Shown: positions 59,219 through 64,000 of the stretch, piece after piece
Layout of the letters: each line of letters begins with the position of its first letter
Numbering within the stretch: position 1 is the first letter of the stretch
NCBI GenBank assembly: GCA_017480525.1
Contig: JAFVAM010000025.1
Coordinates: forward strand, 1 to 64,000
DNA from: Bacteroidales bacterium
Lineage (GTDB): Bacteria; Bacteroidota; Bacteroidia; Bacteroidales; P3
Length of the DNA: 64,000 bases
Direction: 5' to 3'
The notes under the pieces: generated by a model
Seen by the model: only the letters and a program-made list of their open reading frames with translations
Databases searched by the model: none
Told to the model about the DNA's origin: nothing
Position numbers and translations under genes: made by a program

Positions 59219-59836
59219 TCAGGGGTTGAGGGATATGGTTTTTGTACACAGGGTGTTTGCGGCTTCGATGTTGTGGGTGGAGAGGAGAATGGCGGTGCCG
59301 GAGGTCTGCAGGCGGACAACCTCCCGGAAGAGGAGGGCGGCATTGTCGGCATCGAAGCCCGAAAAGGGTTCGTCGAGGATGAGGAGGCGTGGGTGGTGGA
59401 CCACAGCGCTGATGAACTGCACCTTCTGCTGCATGCCTTTGCTGAGGCGGATGGCTGGACGGCTCCACCAGTCGGCGGCTCCGAGCCTTTGGAACCATTC
59501 TCGTGCCGAGGCTTCGGCTTCGGCGTGGCTCATGCCTTTGAGGCGTGCCAGGTAGACCACCTGTTCGCCCACACGCATACGGCGGTAGAGGCCGCGCTCT
59601 TCGGGCAGGTAGCCCACGGCGGCGAGGTCGGCGCGTGTCATGGGATGGCCGTCGAAGCGCACCTCGCCGCTGTCGGCCTCCACGAGGCGGCACACGATGC
59701 GCAGCAAGGTGGTCTTGCCGGTTCCGTTGGCACCGAGGATGCCCACAACCTCGCCGCTCCCGGCGGTGAAGCTGAGGGAGTCCAACACACGGCGGCTGCC
59801 GAATGACTTGCAGAGCTTGTCGATTTCGAGGAGCAT
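59219..59836 (-). CDS. ABC transporter ATP-binding protein
   Basis: 205 residues from MLLEIDKLCKSFGSRRVLDS; an upstream in-frame ATG at 59956 gives a non-homologous extension over the end of the next gene. Walker A GILGANGTGKTTLLRIV, signature LSKGMQQKV, Walker B LLILDEPFSGFD and the H-loop STHNIEAA are intact. It is shorter than most NatA-type ATPases (about 240-300), because the C terminus ends soon after the H-loop. Pairs with the permease. Confidence 0.9.
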   Translation of the reverse strand: MLLEIDKLCKSFGSRRVLDSLSFTAGSGEVVGILGANGTGKTTLLRIVCRLVEADSGEVRFDGHPMTRADLAAVGYLPEERGLYRRMRVGEQVVYLARLKGMSHAEAEASAREWFQRLGAADWWSRPAIRLSKGMQQKVQFISAVVHHPRLLILDEPFSGFDADNAALLFREVVRLQTSGTAILLSTHNIEAANTLCTKTISLNP

Positions 59837-59865
59837 TGTTCGGGTTTTGATTTTAAGCTTAAAGT

Positions 59866-61902
59866 CTAATATCTGGTTCTGGTTTTTGCATTCTTCTTTC
59901 CGAGGATGAGCAGCAGGGTTTCGCCGAGGAGGGCTGCCAGTGCTGCCACGATGCACCAGCGCCAGAGCGGTGTGCCGCCCTCGCGCGAGCGTATCTCCTG
60001 GTCGAGGGGTTTGGCGGCGTTGCGCACAAGGGTGTATTCCGCATGTCCGTCGATGCCCTTCTCAATCTCGCTGCGCGAGAGGAAGTCGAGCTGCGACTCC
60101 CTGCGGGAGTAGTTGAAAGCCAGATGCTCGTTGTTGCCGAGGCGGTAGATGCCGTCAGCGGTGAGTTCGCCGTGGAGCATCAGTGCGCTGCGGTTGCCGA
60201 TGCGCCGCAGGTCGGGGAGGAGGCTGAATCCGGGGTCGGGACCGAGCAGCTCTGGCGGTGTAGATGTGGGGTCATAGGTTCGCTGCAGGAAGATGGGGGC
60301 GTGGTCGCCGAGGGTATGGCTGGCGACGGGTTGGGGACGGCTGTAGAGGGCCATGTTGTAGAGCGTGGGTACGAAGAGGGCCTGCGCCACAAAGTCGGTC
60401 CATTCGGAGCGGAGCGGCATGGCAAAGAGGAAGAGGCGTCCCTCGCCGAAGGGGGTTGTGGAGAGCATGGCGCTGCCGTCGGCCAGGGTGATGAGGTTCT
60501 GGCGCACGGCTCCGTGGTCGCTCATCTGGTAGTGGCCCTGGACGGAGGGCATTTCCATGTCGCTGCTGGTGCCGTTGAAGACACCTCGGTAGAGGGTGCT
60601 TTGAAAGTCAATCTGTGCGGCTTTGGCAGGACGCTTGGCCCAGTGTTCGAGGCGTGGTGCCTGCAAGGTGGCGAGGAGTGCGTTGAGGTCGGAAAGATTG
60701 CCGTCGGGCGGCGGCACGAGGGCCAGCGTACCGCCCTGCTCCACCCACGAGGCCAAGGCCTGCGCCTGTCCCGAGGGGAGGCTGGAGACCTCGTTGAGGA
60801 GAATGAAGGTGTAAGGGCTGAGGTCCGAAGGCAGGGGGCCGCAGCGCAGGCTGACGGCGGAGTCGTCGGCAAAGAGGCGGCGGAGGTATTCGTTGGCATC
60901 GCTGCCGTCGGTTTCCAGCATGGCTATGCGGCTGCCTGCGAGGAGGGAGAAATGGTAGTGGTCGTCGAAGGTGACGGGATAGTCCGTCAGTTCCACGTGG
61001 CCGTCGATCCATCCGGCACTGTCGATGGTGAAGCGCAGCAGGGCTTTCGCCGAGGTGCCGGCGGCGAGGTCGAGGGTGGCTATGGCCCGCTCGCGCCCGC
61101 CCACGATGAGCCTGACGGGCAGTTTCTCCACGTCGCGGCTGCCACCGTTGCGCACGGTGGCCTCCACGCCCACGCTGCCACCGGCGAAGTAGGCCGGAGC
61201 GTCGAGCCTCAGGGTGTCGATATAAATGTTGTCGGCGGCAATGCCTTCTATGGGCACGAGGGTGAAGAGCGCGAGAGAGTCCTCCGGGAGGGCGTCGAGG
61301 GAGGCCGTCGGTCGCTGGAAGTCGCTGACGAGGTAGGCGTGGCGGTTGGCGGCGCCGCTCTGGCGCATGAAGTTGCTTTGCGCACGGGCCACCACGTCGA
61401 GGCTGCGTGTGGCGGCGGCGATGTCGAGGGCGTCGAGGGCGTCGAGGAACTCCTCGCGGCTCAACCATCGGTATTCCTCGCCCGTCATGGCGCAGGAGAT
61501 GAGCTGGTAGCGGTCGCCGGGACGATAGGCGGCAACAATCTCTCGGGCCTTGCGCTTGGCGGCGTCGAGTTGGCTGCCTTCGCTGGTGCTGTTCTCCATG
61601 GAGAAAGAGTTGTCGACGAAGACACTCACCACCGTGGCGCCGGAACGCATCGTCTGTCCGTTGTCGGACAGCGACGGCTGGGCGAAGGCCAGCACGAGGA
61701 AGACGATGGCCAGACAGCGCATCAGGAGTACCATCCATCGGCGCAAGGTGCTGCTGCGCTGGCTCTGGCTCTGCAATGCACCGAGGCGGTCCACATTGCT
61801 GAAAAGCACCTTGCGATAGCGGCGGAACTGGAAGAGGTGCACCGCCACGGGGATGGCCACAGCCAGGAGCCCCCAGAGGAAGAGAGGCGCTCCGAAAATC
61901 AC
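59866..61902 (-). CDS. BatA-like protein with N-terminal double-transmembrane domain and VWA domain
   Basis: 678 residues starting with GTG, overlapping the nth stop (GTGA). MIFGAPLFLWGLLAVAIPVAVHLFQFRRYRKVLFSN is the BatA/aerotolerance N-terminal double-membrane motif (PF07584 type). VVSVFVDNSFSMENS (about residue 92) is a VWA site with DxSxS. A third membrane helix lies near the C terminus (WCIVAALAALLGETLLLIL). Such proteins occur with AAA ATPases of the MoxR type, but none is adjacent here. The function is not established. Confidence 0.85.
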   Translation of the reverse strand: MIFGAPLFLWGLLAVAIPVAVHLFQFRRYRKVLFSNVDRLGALQSQSQRSSTLRRWMVLLMRCLAIVFLVLAFAQPSLSDNGQTMRSGATVVSVFVDNSFSMENSTSEGSQLDAAKRKAREIVAAYRPGDRYQLISCAMTGEEYRWLSREEFLDALDALDIAAATRSLDVVARAQSNFMRQSGAANRHAYLVSDFQRPTASLDALPEDSLALFTLVPIEGIAADNIYIDTLRLDAPAYFAGGSVGVEATVRNGGSRDVEKLPVRLIVGGRERAIATLDLAAGTSAKALLRFTIDSAGWIDGHVELTDYPVTFDDHYHFSLLAGSRIAMLETDGSDANEYLRRLFADDSAVSLRCGPLPSDLSPYTFILLNEVSSLPSGQAQALASWVEQGGTLALVPPPDGNLSDLNALLATLQAPRLEHWAKRPAKAAQIDFQSTLYRGVFNGTSSDMEMPSVQGHYQMSDHGAVRQNLITLADGSAMLSTTPFGEGRLFLFAMPLRSEWTDFVAQALFVPTLYNMALYSRPQPVASHTLGDHAPIFLQRTYDPTSTPPELLGPDPGFSLLPDLRRIGNRSALMLHGELTADGIYRLGNNEHLAFNYSRRESQLDFLSRSEIEKGIDGHAEYTLVRNAAKPLDQEIRSREGGTPLWRWCIVAALAALLGETLLLILGKKNAKTRTRY

Positions 61903-62567
61903 GCGGTGCCTCCTTTCCGGACCTGGCGGCGGAGGGTCTCGGTGCGGTGGCGGCAGAGGTCGGCCAGGAAGCAGTCCTCGCAGTGGGGTTTGCGCGACTG
62001 GCAGACGTAGCGGCCATGGAGGAGGAGCCAGTGGTGGGCCGAGGGAAGCAGGGCCTCCGGAATGTGACGGAGGAGGGTGCGCTCGGTCTCAAGGGGGGTC
62101 TTGCTGTCTCGCGTGAGGCCCAGGCGGTTGGCAACGCGAAACACGTGGGTGTCCACCGGCATGGCAGGGCGGCGGAACGCCTCGATAGCCATGACGTTGG
62201 CCGTCTTGCGGCCCACGCCTGGCAGGCGTTGCATCTCCCCGGGGTCTGCTGGCACCTCGCCGCCGAAGTCGCTCACCAGCATCCTCGCCAGCTCCGTCAG
62301 ATGGCGGCTCTTGCTGTTGGGATAGGAGACGGAATGGATATACCGCAGGAGGTCCTCCTCCGAGGCCTGCGCCATGGCGGCGGCGTCGGGATAGGCCGCG
62401 AAGAGTGCCGGGGTGACCATGTTGACGCGCTTGTCGGTGCATTGCGCCGACAGCACCACGGCCACCAGCAGCTGGAACGGGCTGCCATAGTGCAACTCGG
62501 TATGCACGTCGGGCATCTCGCGCTCGAAGCGGGCCATGATTTGGTCGTATCTTTCTTGTGTCTTCAT
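61899..62567 (-). CDS. nth: Endonuclease III
   Basis: 222 residues. VVLSAQCTDKRVNMVTP, the helix-hairpin-helix LPGVGRKTANVMAIEAF with catalytic Lys, PVDTHVFRVANRLGL with catalytic Asp, and the 4Fe-4S cluster loop C-x6-C-x2-C-x5-C (CQSRKPHCEDCFLADLC) are all present. It removes oxidised pyrimidines and nicks AP sites. It overlaps its neighbours on both sides by 4 bases, so it is translationally coupled in the run. Confidence 0.97.
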   Translation of the reverse strand: MKTQERYDQIMARFEREMPDVHTELHYGSPFQLLVAVVLSAQCTDKRVNMVTPALFAAYPDAAAMAQASEEDLLRYIHSVSYPNSKSRHLTELARMLVSDFGGEVPADPGEMQRLPGVGRKTANVMAIEAFRRPAMPVDTHVFRVANRLGLTRDSKTPLETERTLLRHIPEALLPSAHHWLLLHGRYVCQSRKPHCEDCFLADLCRHRTETLRRQVRKGGTA

Positions 62568-63631
62568 TTGTCGTTCATTTCCAGGGATACAAGGACGGGG
62601 TAGTGGTCGGAAAGGTCGTTGCCTATGCGGCGGTAGCTAAGGGTGGAAAATTGTGGCGAGTGGAACACCATGTCGATGCGGAATCGCGGGAAACTGCCGT
62701 TGTACGTGGTGCAGAAGCCGAGGCCCTTGTCGCGATAGGTGTCGTCGAGCAACAGGCTGATTTGCTTGTAGAGCCATGAGGAAGGGATGTCGTTCATGTC
62801 GCCTGCCAGCAGCAGGGGCATCTTGCAGTCGGCCACGAGGGGGCGCAGCTGTTCGTTCCATTCCGTCTCGTGTCGCAGCACCGTCTCTTTGGCTTTGCCG
62901 AGGGTGCGGCGCGACGTGGAGTCGATTCGCAGATGGGCCATCTGCTCCACCTCGGCGCGGTCGTTGAGGTCGAAGGAATAGCTGCCCATGTGGACGCACA
63001 GCAGTCGGAAGGGCCGTTCGCCGTGGAGGATTTCCACGAGGATTTTCTGCTGGTCGATTTTCTTCACATAGGTGATGGGCAGCTTGGAGAAGACCACCGT
63101 GTTGGCTGGCGCCGTGTTGGAACCGCGCGAGCCGAAGTAGTGGTTGTAGCCCATGAGTTCGAGGCTGTCGGTGACGCTCATTCCTTTCACGCTGCCGTAC
63201 TCCTGCAGGCAGAGCACCATGGGCTGCTCTTCGCGCAGCAGCTGCAGGAAGGCCTGCGCGTTTTCTTTTTTGGGTGTGGATTCATAGCCGTTGCCGCCGA
63301 AGAGGTGTACGTTGAAGCTCATGAGGGTCACCATGTCGGGGTGTTCGTCGAGAGGGGGCACCGTCGAAGTGCCGCCCACCTGGAAAAAGAGACCCACGAA
63401 GGAAAAACGCGCCGCTATGGCCGCCGTGGAAATCAGGAACTGCCATTTCCCCATCATCAGCCACACCAGCACGAACACCACGTTCAGCGCCAGCATGGGC
63501 AGGAAGGCGTAGGCCAGCACCGACGGCAGTATGCTCGTCGACGGCGACACAAGGCCCGCCAGCGTGGTGACGACCAGCCCAAGCGCGGCGATGATGTTGA
63601 GTATCAGTAGTATTATGCGTATTACTTTCAT
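62564..63631 (-). CDS. Membrane-anchored endonuclease/exonuclease/phosphatase-family protein
   Basis: 355 residues. Three membrane helices occupy about 5-95 (IRIILLILNIIAALGLVVTT and following). The catalytic EEP fold comes after: MSFNVHLFGG (Asn), VLCLQEYGS (metal-binding Glu), LLAGDMNDIP (Asp, Asn) and LSDHYPVLVSL (Asp-His). The enzyme domain probably faces the periplasm. The substrate, whether nucleic acid, lipid or sugar phosphate, is unknown. The ATG at 63631 lies only about 7 bases after the predicted transcript start. Confidence 0.88.
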   Translation of the reverse strand: MKVIRIILLILNIIAALGLVVTTLAGLVSPSTSILPSVLAYAFLPMLALNVVFVLVWLMMGKWQFLISTAAIAARFSFVGLFFQVGGTSTVPPLDEHPDMVTLMSFNVHLFGGNGYESTPKKENAQAFLQLLREEQPMVLCLQEYGSVKGMSVTDSLELMGYNHYFGSRGSNTAPANTVVFSKLPITYVKKIDQQKILVEILHGERPFRLLCVHMGSYSFDLNDRAEVEQMAHLRIDSTSRRTLGKAKETVLRHETEWNEQLRPLVADCKMPLLLAGDMNDIPSSWLYKQISLLLDDTYRDKGLGFCTTYNGSFPRFRIDMVFHSPQFSTLSYRRIGNDLSDHYPVLVSLEMNDK

Positions 63632-63644
63632 ATTCTATGAAGTG

Positions 63645-63652
63645 CAAATTTA
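63645..63652 (-). promoter_or_regulatory. -7 box upstream of the EEP-family gene
   Basis: Minus-strand TAAATTTG followed by C. The expected transcript starts near 63638. No well-placed -33 TTTG was found. Confidence 0.5.
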
Positions 63653-63773
63653 CACATTTTTCCCGAATTACAGCGTCGAAACGCAAAATTTAGTGATTGC
63701 AAGCGCCAGCGCGTCTTTTTAATATTTATCTTCCATTCAATCAGAGTTTTAAGCCAAAAATGATGTTGTAACT

Positions 63774-63921
63774 TTCTGATTGTTAGGGTTGAAAGGGTAT
63801 CAACACCGTATCAACTCCTACCCATCTCCCTACCAAGACCGTATGAACACCTACCATGGTAGGAGATGGTAGGGTGTTGGTTGGTTGTTGGTAGGGTGTT
63901 GGTTGGGCGCAGGCAGGTCGA
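63774..63921 (+). repeat. 11-mer hairpin repeat, copy 6
   Basis: In the gap between the EEP gene and the partial gene at the right edge; nothing else but the promoter was seen in that gap. A flank CTGATTGTTAGGG precedes GAAAGG. Five 11-nt units (63797-63851, the first GTATCAACACC, the last GTATGAACACC) are followed by TAC, loop CATG (63855-63858), GTA and at least four units of opposite sense (GGAGATGGTAG, GGTGTTGGTTG and others). Confidence 0.88.
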
Positions 63922-63945
63922 TGGACGGAGGGTGGGGAGGGAATG

Positions 63946-64000
63946 TCAGAGGCGACGGAAGAGGTCCCAGGAGAGGTCGGCCTGGAGGTGGAGCATGGCG
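63946..64000 (-). CDS. 3' end of an unidentified gene (5' part outside window)
   Basis: On the minus strand the frame AMLHLQADLSWDLFRRL ends in TGA at 63946-63948. Seventeen residues are too few to name it. The amphipathic, basic ending resembles a C terminus, and the strand agrees with the following EEP-nth-bat run. Confidence 0.4.
   Translation of the reverse strand, partial: AMLHLQADLSWDLFRRL

Noticed and set aside
60043..62010. Long plus-strand frame opposite the Bat-like gene
   Set aside because: Composition-driven antisense frame that also runs into nth; the minus-strand protein has clear membrane and VWA motifs.
12608..63921. CRISPR array as an explanation of the repeated intergenic sequences
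   Set aside because: Copies are single and kilobases apart. The 11-nt units are directly abutting, with no spacers, and no cas gene is present.

Overview
The window comes from a GC-rich member of the Bacteroidota, most likely order Bacteroidales. Four points support this. Promoters have the Bacteroidota form, a TTTG element and then TAnnTTTG about 19-21 bases further on, and genes lack clear Shine-Dalgarno sites. At least four secreted proteins carry type IX secretion (T9SS) C-terminal sorting domains. Family content is typical: S46 dipeptidyl-peptidase, ApbE lipoprotein, Bat-type double-TM/VWA protein, DUF4292 lipoprotein, and a TonB protein with an N-terminal Cys cluster. The cell-wall cluster is arranged as in that phylum, with a meso-DAP type MurE. 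No rRNA, tRNA, CRISPR array, insertion sequence or prophage was seen.

Layout. 1-3.4 kb: a ribD-yigZ fused frame (cut by the left edge), a divergent TonB protein, and an AT-richer glycosyltransferase. 3.5-6.6 kb: rplM-rpsI-rpsB-tsf on the minus strand behind a candidate L13 leader. 6.6-12.3 kb: a minus-strand run of a THUMP-like methyltransferase, sugar nucleotidyltransferase, tadA, an exported protein, a DUF4292-like lipoprotein and a TPR lipoprotein. 12.9-20.1 kb: two T9SS cargo proteins around yicC and apbE. 20.3-24.7 kb: rlmD, rpmH, then a small upstream gene, secG and a RecD-like helicase. 24.8-28.7 kb: acyltransferase, gpsA, HU, fmt. 28.7-33.8 kb: ribH, an rpoN/M23-peptidase fused frame and a DPP7-type peptidase, in one apparent operon with fmt. 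33.8-36.3 kb: a T9SS type B protein. 36.9-52.7 kb: the dcw cluster mraZ-rsmH-ftsL-ftsI-murE-mraY-(murD remnant)-ftsW-murG-murC-ftsQ-ftsA-ftsZ. 52.7-64 kb: an EamA transporter, a large T9SS adhesin-like protein, an ABC exporter pair, a Bat-like protein, nth, an endonuclease/exonuclease/phosphatase protein, and the 3' tip of one more gene.

What stands out. (1) Six intergenic copies of an apparently undescribed repeat. Each has exactly five 11-nt units, a 3-nt step and a tetraloop hairpin, followed by 11-nt units of the opposite sense. One copy sits inside the dcw operon. (2) Two places where neighbouring genes are joined in frame without a stop: RibD to YigZ, and sigma-54 to a signal-peptide-bearing M23 peptidase. 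(3) A clean 179-residue MurD C-terminal remnant at the murD position of the dcw cluster, lacking the ATP-binding domain and key ligase residues. (4) A histidine-rich insertion in MurC. All functional statements rest on motif recognition by eye; no database search was possible.
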